From Arthrobacter humicola (lineage in GTDB: Bacteria > Actinomycetota > Actinomycetes > Actinomycetales > Micrococcaceae): a stretch of DNA of 64,000 nt. Every line of letters begins with the position of its first letter. Within the stretch, counting starts at the first letter, position 1. The position numbers and the translations under genes were made by a program. The stretch is from the NCBI RefSeq assembly GCF_022803015.1, contig NZ_JAFKON010000003.1, positions 310,001 through 374,000 of the forward strand. The letters are read 5' to 3'. The notes beneath the pieces are model-generated. The model had not been told where the DNA came from. It saw nothing but the letters and a program-made list of their open reading frames with translations, and made no database searches. Of the stretch, positions 19,196 through 29,124 are shown piece after piece.

Positions 19196-20623
19196 ATGCA
19201 GGATCTACGGCTTGTAGGCGTCCACGACGACGGAGAGCATCTCCTGTTGAGTGGCACCGGCGGCGAGATGTTCCAGCTGCCGATCGATGAAGCACTTCGG
19301 GTGGCAGCCAGCCGGACGTCGGCGAAGACCGCGTCCAGCGCGGCCGCACCCCCTATTGCCATGTCGCCGCGCGACATCCAGACCAGGATTCGCAACGGGG
19401 CCACCGCCGCCGAAGTGGCGGAGCTGTCCGGAATTCCGCTGGAGAAAGTCCAGCGTTACGAGGGCCCGGTCCTGGCCGAACGCGAGTACATCGCGCAGCA
19501 GGCCCGCAAGGTGGAGGTCGCCTCCCCCGCCCCGGGCCACGACGCCTACCGGTCGGTGTTCGGTGAAAACCCGGCGTCCCTCAGCGAGATGGTGGAGCAC
19601 CGGCTCAGAGCCCACGGTGTCGAGCCCTCAACACTTGAGTGGGATTCCTGGCGACGTCCCGACGGCAGCTGGAACGTGGTGGCCCGCTTCGAGCCCCAGC
19701 CCGGCGGCCCGGCCGGTATCGGCGAGGAGCCGCCGGCCCTGTGGACCTTCCACCCTGCCCGGAAGACCCTGCAGAACGCCAACCGCTGGGCCCAGCAGCT
19801 GAGCGAACTTGAGCCGCTCGAAGGCCCCGTGCCGACCCGGCGCCTCACGGCCGTCTCCGACCGGCCTTTCGACTTTGAAACCGATGCCGAGGCAGCGGCC
19901 CGCACAGCGACCGGCCAGCACAGCATTATTCACCAGATGCTGCTCCAGCAGGACAGGATCCACCAGGAACAAGACGCCGACGGGCTGCTGGACATGCTGC
20001 GTTCCCGCCGCGGACAGCGGATCGGCGTGGACGAGGACGCGGACGATGCACTTGCCACGCTCCTGACCACCGGCGTCCCCGCGGCCCACCCCCGCCCGTC
20101 GGAGGTCCCGGAAGCAGCCGGGCTTCCGGCAGCTGTGGAGCCGGATGCCATCCCCGAATCCGCTGCGGAGGGCGATCCCGCCCCGGCCGAGACCGATCCG
20201 GCCCTCATCAACCCCGGCCTGCCGGACGTTCCTGCAGTGGAGGCGGCCGCCGCGTCGGAAACCGACTCCTTCACGCGACGGCGCGACGGCAGGCCGTCGA
20301 TGCTCTCGCGGCTGAGCCTCGCACCGCGCCTCCCGGAGGAGGACGATGCCCTGAAACTGCACGACGGCGTCAGCACCGAAACCCGGGAGGTCACCATCGC
20401 GGCCTCGCAACTGCGCCCGGCCCCGAAGAGCGGCCCGACGGCGAGCCCGGGCCTGGATGAATTGATCGGCGGCGGATCCTCCCGGCGGCAGCACCGCGAG
20501 TCCAACGCCGCTGCCCGGAACGAGCCCGGAACGGACCAGCCCGAGCGCCAGCCTGCCAAGCCGAAGCGCTCCAGCGTTCCGAGCTGGGACGAAATCGTCT
20601 TCGGAACCCGCAACGACCAATAA
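19196..20623 (+). CDS. sepH: septation protein SepH
   Basis: A 475-aa actinobacterial cell-division protein that stimulates FtsZ assembly in Streptomyces. The N-terminal DUF3071 region (MQDLRLVGVHDDGEHLLL) contains a helix-turn-helix at about residues 60-100 (IQTRIRNGATAAEVAELSGIP-EKVQRYEGP). A long, Pro/Ala-rich, probably disordered C-terminal half ends in the basic/aromatic motif SVPSWDEIVFGTR. The start is fixed by GGTGGAGG 7 nt before the ATG. It is divergent from the DUF4193 gene. Confidence 0.92.
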   Translation: MQDLRLVGVHDDGEHLLLSGTGGEMFQLPIDEALRVAASRTSAKTASSAAAPPIAMSPRDIQTRIRNGATAAEVAELSGIPLEKVQRYEGPVLAEREYIAQQARKVEVASPAPGHDAYRSVFGENPASLSEMVEHRLRAHGVEPSTLEWDSWRRPDGSWNVVARFEPQPGGPAGIGEEPPALWTFHPARKTLQNANRWAQQLSELEPLEGPVPTRRLTAVSDRPFDFETDAEAAARTATGQHSIIHQMLLQQDRIHQEQDADGLLDMLRSRRGQRIGVDEDADDALATLLTTGVPAAHPRPSEVPEAAGLPAAVEPDAIPESAAEGDPAPAETDPALINPGLPDVPAVEAAAASETDSFTRRRDGRPSMLSRLSLAPRLPEEDDALKLHDGVSTETREVTIAASQLRPAPKSGPTASPGLDELIGGGSSRRQHRESNAAARNEPGTDQPERQPAKPKRSSVPSWDEIVFGTRNDQ

Positions 20624-20638
20624 GAACCGGGCCCCGCG

Positions 20639-20710
20639 TTTCCGGCAGGAATTTCAGGCAGGATTTTCCGTCCCGAATTTCAGGCAGCGATTTCCGTCCC
20701 GAATTCAGGC
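20639..20710. repeat. three 26-bp tandem repeats after sepH
   Basis: Three units beginning TTTCCGTCCCGAATTTCAGG (the first is TTTCCGGCAGG...) sit head to tail with an exact 26-bp period between the sepH stop and the end of the convergent phosphatase gene. They form no obvious strong hairpin and no open frame. Confidence 0.8.
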
Positions 20711-20717
20711 GGGAACG

Positions 20718-22019
20718 TCAGCCGCGGGGCGCTTTTTTACCGTCGGCCTGGAAGTAGAGCAGCGGGACTTCCCGCTCGGCTTTCGTCAGGGAACCGTGCT
20801 GGCCCACGACCTCAAGGGCAGTGGGCCGTACCCTGCGTGTATCGTAAAGCGCCAGCGCGTCCCGGGCCGCGATCATGACGTCGCCGATCCGCAAGGCGGC
20901 CTCGGCCCGCACGGCGCCGAACAGGCCGCCCGCGATCGCTTCCTCACGGGTGAAGGCCCATATTCTGTCCCCGAAGCGGGACCGCCAGTTGGCCAGCAGG
21001 CGGCTGCGGGCGGCGTCGTCCGTTCCATCCTCGAGGTACAGGTGGACCATGCGCGGCTCTCCAGCGGTGTGCCGCACCCCGGCGAGCAGCGCCGGCTCCG
21101 CGGAGTAGTCGATCCGCTGCGATTCGGGCACGTCCACCATTCCGTGGTCCGCCGTCAGCAGTACGGTGGTGCCGGCCGGCAGGGTGGCGTTGAGCCGGCG
21201 CACCGTGGCATCGAGCTCTTCCAGCTGGTGCTCCCACTGGGCTGACTGGCAGCCGTGGCGGTGCCCGGCCTTGTCGAGCTCATTGACATAGAAGTACATC
21301 AGCGAGGGACCGGCACCGGCCATGGCCTCGGCGGCAGCTTCGGTCCGGGCGTGCGACGTGGTTCCGGTAAGGAAGCGGCCTCCGCGGAGCGCGGCCTCGG
21401 TCATGGCCGAGGTGCTGAACTGCGGCAGGCTGACCGTCGTGACATCGACGTGTTCCGCGGCCCGTTCGAAAACGGTGGGGAACGGCTGCCACGTCCGCGG
21501 GTCCACGCCGGCGTCCCAGTTGCCCAGCATGTTCACTACCCGGTCCTGATCCGGATCCAGGACGTCATAGCCCACCATGCCGTGCTGGCCCGCCGACAGT
21601 CCGGTGCCAAAGCTGGCGAGGGATGCCGCGGTGGTGGACGGGAACGCCGAGTCCAGCGAGACGGGCACCTGGCCCTGGCCGGCCTGCTGGACCGCACGCA
21701 GGAACGGGGTGTGGGCGCTCTTCTGCTTCAACTGGTTCCGGCCCAGCCCGTCGGCCAGCACCACACACACACGTTTGGCGGCCGGAAGGTTCAGTTTGTT
21801 CTCAAACCCCGGGACACCCAGGCTGGCGGCGGCGCTGGTGAGCACCTCGGCGATGGAACGGTGTCCGAACGCCGGGGCGGGCGGGAGAGGGGACGGACCG
21901 GCGCCGGCGGCGAGCGGGACGGCGGCGGCGGTGTCGGCGGCGTCGGCGGCCAGGGAGGGAGCTAATACCGGGACTGGCAGCTGATCTTCGGCGGGCTCAG
22001 GCTGACGGAAATGGGCCAT
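20718..22019 (-). CDS. alkaline phosphatase superfamily protein (phosphodiesterase/nucleotide pyrophosphatase type)
   Basis: A 433-aa metal-dependent hydrolase. From about residue 75 it shows VCVVLADGLGRNQL (metal site), then SAFPSTTAASLASFGTGLSAGQHGMVGYDV with the nucleophile Ser/Thr, a MYFYVNELDKAGHRHG metal segment and LLTADHGMVDV. The first 70 residues are a low-complexity Ala/Pro leader without a clear signal peptide. It starts 1 nt after the DUF5998 stop and is co-transcribed with it. Substrate unknown. Confidence 0.87.
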   Translation of the reverse strand: MAHFRQPEPAEDQLPVPVLAPSLAADAADTAAAVPLAAGAGPSPLPPAPAFGHRSIAEVLTSAAASLGVPGFENKLNLPAAKRVCVVLADGLGRNQLKQKSAHTPFLRAVQQAGQGQVPVSLDSAFPSTTAASLASFGTGLSAGQHGMVGYDVLDPDQDRVVNMLGNWDAGVDPRTWQPFPTVFERAAEHVDVTTVSLPQFSTSAMTEAALRGGRFLTGTTSHARTEAAAEAMAGAGPSLMYFYVNELDKAGHRHGCQSAQWEHQLEELDATVRRLNATLPAGTTVLLTADHGMVDVPESQRIDYSAEPALLAGVRHTAGEPRMVHLYLEDGTDDAARSRLLANWRSRFGDRIWAFTREEAIAGGLFGAVRAEAALRIGDVMIAARDALALYDTRRVRPTALEVVGQHGSLTKAEREVPLLYFQADGKKAPRG

Positions 22020-22020
22020 G

Positions 22021-22764
22021 TCAGCGCTGATGGCCGCGGCTGAGGCGGTTTCCGAACACGCCCATCCGCGGTCGGGGCGGCAGCCCGGGCCCGTTGTGCG
22101 GGACCGGCGCCGCGGAGCCGGTGTTCACAGCGCGGAGGGCGCGGGCGAAGAGCTTGGCGTCCTGTACGGCCTGCAGGCCGTCCGCTTCGGCGCTGATGCG
22201 CAGGACGATGTCTTCCTGGGCAATGGTGCCGCTGTAGCCGTGATCGGCCTCGCACTGAGGATCCCCGCAGCTGGCCGGACCCATGTCGAGGCGCTGGCCG
22301 CCGGACCATGCAATGGACAACGTCAGCTCGCGGACAGGGTCGGAAGGCTTGTAGTCCTGCGGCTGGGCGTAGACATAGCTCAAGACCACCGAGCGGATCT
22401 GGGTGACGGGAACGGACTCGGTGGACACCTGGGCGACGGTCTGCTCGCCGGCCTCGTCGAGCTGCTGGTCGTCGACATGGGTGATGACCAACATGTCGTC
22501 GGTCAACACCAGGACGGTGATGTGGCGGCGGACCTCGGCCCTGTCGAAGTGTGTCTCGAGATGTACGAGGTGGGCCACGCAATCACGGCCATCCAGGGCA
22601 TCGGCGACGACGTCGGCCACGAGCCGGGGGTAAAAACCGGCCTGCTGGAGGGCCCCTTCCAGGCTCTGGCCCTGCGCACTGTGGTCATGGAGGCCGTGGT
22701 GGTGCGCGGTCTGGCGTGCGGGGGCGGTCGCCAGGGGCTTGGGTGCTGGAGGCTGGGTGCTCAT
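22021..22764 (-). CDS. DUF5998 family protein
   Basis: About 247 aa, actinobacterial family of unknown function. Conserved-looking segments are AGFYPRLVADVVADALDG, VLVLTDDMLVITHVDD and CGDPQCEADHGYSGT. The basic C-terminus (RPRMGVFGNRLSRG) resembles a flexible tail. The start is unsure: MSTQPPAP is given, but ATG 9 nt and GTG 15 nt further upstream are in frame and none has a convincing ribosome site. It is paired with the phosphatase-like gene as in other Micrococcales. Confidence 0.8.
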   Translation of the reverse strand: MSTQPPAPKPLATAPARQTAHHHGLHDHSAQGQSLEGALQQAGFYPRLVADVVADALDGRDCVAHLVHLETHFDRAEVRRHITVLVLTDDMLVITHVDDQQLDEAGEQTVAQVSTESVPVTQIRSVVLSYVYAQPQDYKPSDPVRELTLSIAWSGGQRLDMGPASCGDPQCEADHGYSGTIAQEDIVLRISAEADGLQAVQDAKLFARALRAVNTGSAAPVPHNGPGLPPRPRMGVFGNRLSRGHQR

Positions 22765-22844
22765 AGTCTCCATTTTCACAGATCAGCTGGGGACTTGCTA
22801 ACTGCCGGGCCCCGGACACGGGCTGCAGCCCGGGAGGTTCGACC

Positions 22845-25556
22845 CTAACTGCGCATCGCCCGGCGCGCACTGTCGGTCCGCTGGGCGGCGTTCGCGATCC
22901 TGACATCGGCGGCCAGGATCGAGGCACCATCGGGCCCGGCGAGGACGGGATTGAAATGCACCAGCGCGATCTCCGGGTGGTTGTCCTTCAGCCTGGTGAG
23001 GCGGGCGGCGAGGTCCTCGAGCGCCGCGACGTCGACGGCGGGCAGGCCCTGGTAGCCGAAAAGCTTCCGCGACGCCCGGGGCGCCCGGATGAAGTCGTGG
23101 ACGTCGGAACCGGAGAGCGGCGGCACGCGGTGGGCCCAGTCGTCGAGCAGGTTCACGGCGTCTCCGGCCAGGCCAAAGGAGATCACCGGCCCCAGTAGCG
23201 GGTCTTCGATGGCGCGGAAAGTGCAGGCCTGCCCCACGGGCACCATGGTCTGCACTTCCAGGGACGGCGAGCCGTACCGCTCGAGCGACTTGCGCATCTC
23301 CAGCACGTTGCGCCGCAGCGAATCGGCGTCCTGGATGTCCAGCCGCACACCTCCCAGGTCCAGCCGGTGCCGCAGGGCCGGGTCCGTGGTCTTCAATGCC
23401 ACGGGCCAGCCGAGCTGCCCGGCCGCGGCCACGGCCTCCTCCGCCGTTTCGAACCCGACGGACGGGACCAGCCGGATGCCGTAGTGGCCCAGCAGCCGGG
23501 CGGCCGTGTCCTGGTCCAGCCGGACGAGCTGCTCGCCGCCCACATCGCGCAGAAGGACCTCCAGGTCCGCCCGGGCGGGCTCCGGGTGGCACCCTTCGGG
23601 TTCCACGAACAGGCCCTGGTCCCGGTCCAGCCATTGGGCGTAGCGCACGACGGCGGCAAGGGCCGCCACCGCCGCACCCGGGTTGGAGTAGCACGGGACC
23701 GGCGGAGCGGGGGCGGCCTGGTGGGGCTGGTCAGGTTCGGCGCCGACCATGCCCTCCACATAGATGGAGGGATCAAGGATTCCGCTAAAGGCGGCCACCA
23801 CCGGCTTGCCGGCCGCCGCGGAGCATTCGGCCAGCACACCGGCGATCTTTTCGACGGTGAGACCGTGCGCCGGCAGCAGCGCGACCACCGCGGCGTGCAC
23901 CGTGTCCGCGGTCAGGGTTTCCTGCAGGCTCCGCCGCAGGGCAGGCAGCGCCCGTGACATGCCCGCGTCGAGGTCAACGTCGGTCACGATCCGTTCCACG
24001 CCGAGCCCCTGGCGGGCGGCACTGTCCGCGACCACCTTGCCAAGGGCGCGCGAGTTGCTGAAGACGGCGATGCCGGGGCCCCCGGGCAGCGGCTGGCTCG
24101 AGACGATCTGGGCGACGTCCATGAGCTCTTCGATGGTCTCGACCCGGATCACCCCCGCCTGCCGCATCATGGCGTCCAACGCTTCCGAGGGAGCCTGGGT
24201 GGTGCGGACGGCATGACCGGGCGGCAGGTTCAGGCCCATGGCGTCGGACTTGGCCACAATCACCGGTTTGGTGCGGGCAAGGCGGCGGGCCAGCCGGGAG
24301 AACTTGCGCGGGTTGCCGATCGATTCCAGGTACAGGCCCACCGCCGTGGTGTCGGCGTCGTCTTCCCAGTACTGCATCATGTCGTTGCCGGAGACGTCGG
24401 CCCGGTTGCCGGCCGAAAGGAAGGTCGAGATGCCAACCCGGCGCCGGCTGGAGGCCGCGTAGAGGGAGACGCCGATCGCGGCCGACTGGCTGAACAGCCC
24501 CAGGCCGCCGCGGCGGGCCAGGGCCGGTGCCATCGAGGCGTTGAGGGACACGGCCGGGTTGGTGTTGACGAGGCCCAGGGACGCCGGGCCGATCACGCGC
24601 ATGCCGTTCTCCCGGGCCTGCCGGACCAGTTCGCGCTGGCGCGCCAGGCCGCGTTCGCCGTCGTCCGCGTACCCAGCGGTGGCCACTACGATTCCCTTGA
24701 CCCCGGCGGCCGCGCATTCCTGGACCACCTTGGGGACCTCGTCGTACGGTACCGCGATGATGGCGAGCGTGACCGGGCCGGGAACCTCGGAGAGCCGGGC
24801 GAAGGAGAGCATGCCGGCCAGTTCCAGGGCCTCCGGGTTGATCGCATAGACCGGGCCGCTGAAGCCGCCTTCGATGACGTGCTCGAGCAACTGGTAGCCC
24901 ACGGTGCCCCATTTGCGGCTGGCTCCGATCACGGCCACGGACGCCGGGGCGAGCAGTTCCTGGATACTGCGGGCCTCGGCGCGGTGCTCGCGGGATTCCA
25001 TCACGGCGCGGGATTTGTCGGTGGGGTCGATGTTGAACTCGAGGCTGACGACGCCGTCGTCGAAGTGGCGTTTGACGTCGTAGCCGGCGTCGGAGAAGAC
25101 CATGAGCATCTTGCGGTTCTCCGGAAGCACCTCGGCACTGAACTTGCGGATCCCGTTCTCGCGGGCCGCGGCGGCGAGGTGTTCGAGCAGGATCGAGCCG
25201 ATGCCGCGGCCCTGATGGGCGTCGGCGATGTTGAAGGCGACCTCGGCCTCGGCCGGGTCATCGAGCCGGTCGTAACGGCCGATGCCCAGGATTTCGCCGC
25301 CGATGGTGATGACCAGGGCCACCCGGTCCTTGTAGTCCACCTCGGTGAAGCGCTTGAGTTCCTTGCTGGAAAGCTTGGACTTGAAGGCGAAGAAGCGCAT
25401 GTAGATGGACTTCTGGGACTGGCCCACGTGGAAGGCCTGGACCGCATCTGCATCGGAGGGGTGGATGGGGCGCACATGCGCCGTGCCGCCGTCGCGCAGG
25501 ACAACATCGGCTTCCCAATATTCCGGATATACGCCGTCCGCCGGCTGATCCACCAT
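22845..25556 (-). CDS. GNAT acetyltransferase fused to NDP-forming acyl-CoA synthetase-like domains (Pat-like)
   Basis: A 903-aa fusion. Residues about 20-185 are a GNAT domain with acetyl-CoA motif A (AHQGRGIGSILLEHL). They are followed by a CoA-binding Rossmann domain (SVAVIGASRKWGTVGYQLL), succinyl-CoA-ligase-like domains with FSQSAAIGVSLY, and a C-terminal ATP-grasp region (about 680-890). The order GNAT first, synthetase second, is the one reported for some actinobacterial Pat lysine acetyltransferases, which silence acyl-CoA synthetases. In Pat proteins the synthetase part acts as a sensor and need not be catalytic. It is divergent from parC. Confidence 0.88.
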   Translation of the reverse strand: MVDQPADGVYPEYWEADVVLRDGGTAHVRPIHPSDADAVQAFHVGQSQKSIYMRFFAFKSKLSSKELKRFTEVDYKDRVALVITIGGEILGIGRYDRLDDPAEAEVAFNIADAHQGRGIGSILLEHLAAAARENGIRKFSAEVLPENRKMLMVFSDAGYDVKRHFDDGVVSLEFNIDPTDKSRAVMESREHRAEARSIQELLAPASVAVIGASRKWGTVGYQLLEHVIEGGFSGPVYAINPEALELAGMLSFARLSEVPGPVTLAIIAVPYDEVPKVVQECAAAGVKGIVVATAGYADDGERGLARQRELVRQARENGMRVIGPASLGLVNTNPAVSLNASMAPALARRGGLGLFSQSAAIGVSLYAASSRRRVGISTFLSAGNRADVSGNDMMQYWEDDADTTAVGLYLESIGNPRKFSRLARRLARTKPVIVAKSDAMGLNLPPGHAVRTTQAPSEALDAMMRQAGVIRVETIEELMDVAQIVSSQPLPGGPGIAVFSNSRALGKVVADSAARQGLGVERIVTDVDLDAGMSRALPALRRSLQETLTADTVHAAVVALLPAHGLTVEKIAGVLAECSAAAGKPVVAAFSGILDPSIYVEGMVGAEPDQPHQAAPAPPVPCYSNPGAAVAALAAVVRYAQWLDRDQGLFVEPEGCHPEPARADLEVLLRDVGGEQLVRLDQDTAARLLGHYGIRLVPSVGFETAEEAVAAAGQLGWPVALKTTDPALRHRLDLGGVRLDIQDADSLRRNVLEMRKSLERYGSPSLEVQTMVPVGQACTFRAIEDPLLGPVISFGLAGDAVNLLDDWAHRVPPLSGSDVHDFIRAPRASRKLFGYQGLPAVDVAALEDLAARLTRLKDNHPEIALVHFNPVLAGPDGASILAADVRIANAAQRTDSARRAMRS

Positions 25557-25623
25557 AGGCTTAGCCTAGTCATAAACTTACGCAGTACCCGTTCAGCACC
25601 CCTCAGAAGGATCCACCAGCCTT

Positions 25624-28152
25624 ATGGCACGCCGCCAAACCACGCCCCCGGCAGGGGAACCCAGCCAGGATTTCGTTGAGAACATCGTCGATATCGATGT
25701 CACGTCCGAGATGGAAGGCTCATTCCTCGAATACGCCTATTCGGTGATTTATTCGCGGGCCCTTCCCGACGCCCGCGACGGCCTGAAGCCCGTCCAGCGG
25801 CGGATCCTCTACATGATGTCCGACATGGGGCTGCGCCCGGACCGCGGCCACGTCAAGAGCGCCCGCGTGGTGGGCGAGGTCATGGGCAAGCTGCACCCGC
25901 ACGGTGACGCCGCGATCTACGACGCCATGGTGCGCATGGCCCAGGACTTTTCCCTGCGGCTGCCGCTGATCGACGGACACGGCAACTTTGGCTCGCTCGA
26001 CGACGGCCCGGCGGCGCCCCGCTACACGGAAGCCCGGCTGGCGGCCGCGGCCCTGACCCTCACCGACCACCTCGACGAGGACGTCGTCGATTTCGTTCCC
26101 AACTACGACAACCAGCTGACCCAGCCGGACGTGCTGCCGGCCGCGTTCCCCAACCTGCTGGTCAACGGCGCGACGGGCATCGCCGTCGGCATGGCCACCA
26201 ATATGGCCCCGCACAATCTGGTGGAGGTCATCGCCGCGGCCCGGCACCTGATCGACAACCCGGACGCCACGCTCGAGGACATCATGAGGTTCGTCCCCGG
26301 CCCGGACCTGCCCACCGGCGGCCGGATCGTGGGCCTGGACGGCATCCGCGACGCCTATGCCACCGGCCGCGGCTCCTTCAAGACCCGGGCAAAGGTGGAC
26401 ATCGAGCAGCTCTCTGCCCGCCGCACCGGCCTGGTGGTCACGGAACTGCCGTACATGGTGGGCCCGGAAAAGGTGATCGAGAAGATCAAGGATGCCGTCA
26501 ACGGCAAGAAGCTCACCGGCATCAGCGACGTCGTGGACCTCACCGACCGCAAGCACGGCCTGCGCCTGGTCATTGAGCTCAAGAACGGCTTCAACCCCAC
26601 TGCCGTGCTCCAGCAGCTCTACCGCTACACCCCGATGGAAGACTCCTTCGGCATCAACAACGTGACGCTCGTCGATGGCCAGCCGCAGACCCTCGGGCTG
26701 CTCCAGCTGCTCTCGGTCTACGTGGACCACCGGATCAACGTGGTCCGGCGCCGCACCGCGTTCCGGCTGGGCAAGAAGAAGGACCGCCTGCACCTGGTCG
26801 AAGGCCTCCTGGTCGCGATCGTGGACATTGACGAGGTCATCCAGATCATCCGGTCCTCCGACGAGGTGGCCGAGGCCCGTACCCGGCTGATGTCCATCTA
26901 CGATCTCTCCGAGATCCAGGCCAACTACATCCTGGAACTGCGGCTGCGGCAGCTGACCAAGTATTCGCGGGTCGAGCTGGAGAAGGAGCAGGAGGAGCTC
27001 CGCCGGGAGATCGCGGAGCTTGAGGCGATCCTGGGCTCCCCCGTGCTGCTCCGTGCCCTGGTGTCCGACGAACTCGGCGAGATCGCGGAGAAGTACGGCA
27101 CACCGCGCCGGACCGTCCTGCTGGAATCCGAGGCCGTCTCCCCCACCGTCGCCGCGGCACTGGGCGCAGCCGCCGGGGCCAAGGGCAAGGCCGCACCGCT
27201 GGCCCTTGAGATCGCGGACGATCCTTGCTGGGCCATCCTCACCGTGTCCGGACAGATTGCCCGCACCGCCAACCAGGACAGCCTGGCCGAGGCCGGACCG
27301 CGGACCCGGCATGACGTTTTCTCCTCCGTGGTCAAAACCACCGCCCGCGGCGAGATCGCCGCCGTGACCTCGCAGGGCCGCATGCTGCGCCTGCAGGTCA
27401 TGGACATGCCTGTGCTGCCGCCAACCTCGGGTACCCCCAACATGGCCGGCGGGGTAGCGGCCAAGGATTTCATCACTCTGCTCAAGGGGGAATCACTGGT
27501 GGCCTTCGCACCGCTGGACCAGGTCCTGGCAATCGGAACCGCCCAGGGCGTGGTCAAACGGGTGCAGCCGGACTATCCGCTGAACCGCGAAGACTGGGAA
27601 GCGATCGCGCTCAAAGACAAGGACACCGTGGTGGGCGTTGCCCCCGCCGGGTCCGACGACGACGACCTCGTCTTCATCACGCGGCAGGCCCAACTGCTGC
27701 GCTTCAGCGCCTCCGCCGTCCGCCCGCAGGGCCGGACGGCCGGCGGCATGGCCGGGATCAAGCTGGCCGCCGGGGACCGGGTGATGTTCTTCGGGACCGC
27801 CAGCGCCGCTGACGCCGCCGCCGTCGTCGTGACCATCGCGGGGACCGAAGGCGCGCTGCCGGGCACAGCCCCCGGGGCCGCGAAGGTCACCGCCCTGGCC
27901 GAGTACCCGGTCAAGGGCCGGGCGACTGCCGGGGTGCGGGCACACCGTTTCCTCAAGGGCGAGGACACGCTGCTGCTCGGCTGGGCTGGGCACGGTCCGG
28001 CCAAGGCGTCCTCCCTGGCAGGTGTGGCGCGCTCACTCCCCGGCGAGCATGGCCGCCGCGACGGCTCCGGCATTCCGCTGTCCCAGGCGATCGACGCCAT
28101 CGGACCCAGCATGGCGTGGTCAGATGGCCCGGAAGCCGGCAACGACACGTAG
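25624..28152 (+). CDS. parC: DNA topoisomerase IV subunit A
   Basis: An 842-aa type IIA topoisomerase A subunit that cleaves and rejoins DNA for chromosome decatenation. The quinolone-resistance region [20 protein letters not shown] (78-97) and catalytic tyrosine in [10 protein letters not shown] (Tyr134) are visible. The C-terminal beta-pinwheel lacks an evident GyrA box QRRGGKG, which supports ParC rather than GyrA. The partner parE lies about 20 kb away in this window, near sigA. A hairpin terminator follows the stop. Confidence 0.9.
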   Translation: MARRQTTPPAGEPSQDFVENIVDIDVTSEMEGSFLEYAYSVIYSRALPDARDGLKPVQRRILYMMSDMGLRPDRGHVKSARVVGEVMGKLHPHGDAAIYDAMVRMAQDFSLRLPLIDGHGNFGSLDDGPAAPRYTEARLAAAALTLTDHLDEDVVDFVPNYDNQLTQPDVLPAAFPNLLVNGATGIAVGMATNMAPHNLVEVIAAARHLIDNPDATLEDIMRFVPGPDLPTGGRIVGLDGIRDAYATGRGSFKTRAKVDIEQLSARRTGLVVTELPYMVGPEKVIEKIKDAVNGKKLTGISDVVDLTDRKHGLRLVIELKNGFNPTAVLQQLYRYTPMEDSFGINNVTLVDGQPQTLGLLQLLSVYVDHRINVVRRRTAFRLGKKKDRLHLVEGLLVAIVDIDEVIQIIRSSDEVAEARTRLMSIYDLSEIQANYILELRLRQLTKYSRVELEKEQEELRREIAELEAILGSPVLLRALVSDELGEIAEKYGTPRRTVLLESEAVSPTVAAALGAAAGAKGKAAPLALEIADDPCWAILTVSGQIARTANQDSLAEAGPRTRHDVFSSVVKTTARGEIAAVTSQGRMLRLQVMDMPVLPPTSGTPNMAGGVAAKDFITLLKGESLVAFAPLDQVLAIGTAQGVVKRVQPDYPLNREDWEAIALKDKDTVVGVAPAGSDDDDLVFITRQAQLLRFSASAVRPQGRTAGGMAGIKLAAGDRVMFFGTASAADAAAVVVTIAGTEGALPGTAPGAAKVTALAEYPVKGRATAGVRAHRFLKGEDTLLLGWAGHGPAKASSLAGVARSLPGEHGRRDGSGIPLSQAIDAIGPSMAWSDGPEAGNDT

Positions 28153-28170
28153 GTCCGCGGACGAACGAAA

Positions 28171-28203
28171 CCCGGCCGGCGGCGCCGTCGCGCTCCGGCC
28201 GGG
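28171..28203 (+). terminator. parC hairpin terminator
   Basis: Arms CCCGGCCGG and CCGGCCGGG flank a 15-nt loop, 19 bp after the parC stop. There is only a short T-run (TTCGT). Confidence 0.6.
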
Positions 28204-28272
28204 CTTCGTGATCCGGCGTTGCCTCCGGCGATCTCAGCCCCGGAAGCCTTGCCTGCATCCTGTGTGCCGGCG

Positions 28273-28656
28273 CTAGGGCATGTGGTTGAGGCTCAGGATG
28301 TTGCCCTCCGTGTCCAGGAACCACGCGGCCGAGCTTCCGTCCGGAGTGGTGGCGATGCCGTCCTCCGTTTTTAGGCCCGGGAAGTCGTATTCTTCGAAGA
28401 CGACTCCCTTGGCTCGGAGTTCCGCAACGGCACCCGGAAGGTCCTCGACCACCCAGCCGATCTGCGTGTTCTTGGCCGTTCCGGCATTGGGCGTCTGGTA
28501 CAGGAGGAACCCGGTACCTCCGCCGCACTTGTACTGCAGGTTGTCCTCGGCATCCGCGTTCTCGGGTTCGAGCCCGAGCTTATCGCGGTAGAAATCCCGT
28601 GCACGGGCGATGTCCGCTGCCGGTAGCACTGCGCCGACTTGCTTGTCCTTGAGCAT
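28273..28656 (-). CDS. VOC family protein (glyoxalase/bleomycin-resistance fold)
   Basis: A 127-aa single VOC module. It starts MLKDKQVGAVLPAADIARARDFYRDKLGLEP, the usual first beta-alpha-beta of the fold, and ends with DTEGNILSLNH, the second metal-ligand region. Members include glyoxalases, dioxygenases and antibiotic-binding proteins; the ligand here is unknown. It is convergent with parC and upstream of the CstR-like gene on the same strand. Confidence 0.88.
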   Translation of the reverse strand: MLKDKQVGAVLPAADIARARDFYRDKLGLEPENADAEDNLQYKCGGGTGFLLYQTPNAGTAKNTQIGWVVEDLPGAVAELRAKGVVFEEYDFPGLKTEDGIATTPDGSSAAWFLDTEGNILSLNHMP

Positions 28657-28829
28657 GGCTATTCTCTTTCCAGGCCCGCCCCCCGGAAGGAATGATACTC
28701 CTCCCCATCCCCCACGTACCTGAGAAACCGCGACGCTGAATTCCTTGGCCGGCGGGGGCGTTGGTGCGGAACTGCCCCGACACGGCGCCCGGATGTCGCC
28801 CGCTGGTTAGGCGAGATGTCCCCCGCTGG

Positions 28830-29087
28830 TCAGGCGAGGGAGAGGAAGAGCTTTTCGAGCTCCTTCCGGTCCATGGTGGTGTCTTCGCGGACGAGGCATT
28901 GCTCAAGTCCGCTGGCGATGATCGCGAATCCGGCCTTGTCCAGAGCCTTCGAGACGGCCGCCAACTGCGTGACGATGGCCCTGCAATCCCCGCCCTCCTC
29001 CAGCATGCGGGTCACAGCAGCGAGCTGACCCTGGGCGCGCTTGAGGCGGTTGACCACGGGGGTTAGTTCAGACGGATCGAGTTGCAT
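28830..29087 (-). CDS. cstR: CsoR-family repressor, CstR-type (persulfide-sensing) by residue pattern
   Basis: An 85-aa all-helical repressor of the CsoR/RcnR/FrmR family (NRLKRAQGQLAAVTRMLEEG). Cys35 and Cys64 are kept with the 29-residue spacing of the persulfide sensor CstR. The histidine that copper-sensing CsoR needs four residues before the second Cys is Gly60 here. Copper sensing is therefore unlikely. It is divergent from rhodanese, TauE/SafE and persulfide dioxygenase genes, the usual CstR targets, and three matching operators lie between. It probably represses both directions. Confidence 0.85.
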   Translation of the reverse strand: MQLDPSELTPVVNRLKRAQGQLAAVTRMLEEGGDCRAIVTQLAAVSKALDKAGFAIIASGLEQCLVREDTTMDRKELEKLFLSLA

Positions 29088-29124
29088 GAGGTCTCCAAAG
29101 GCGTAGGGGGCTTGCCATCACCAT

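Noticed and set aside
24213..25679. 488-codon plus-strand frame opposite the GNAT/acyl-CoA synthetase gene
   Set aside because: His/Asp/Gly/Val-rich antisense shadow without recognisable domains.
28830..29087. Copper-sensing CsoR assignment for the 85-aa repressor
   Set aside because: The histidine needed for Cu(I) is glycine and the neighbours are sulfur-transfer genes, so CstR is the better fit.
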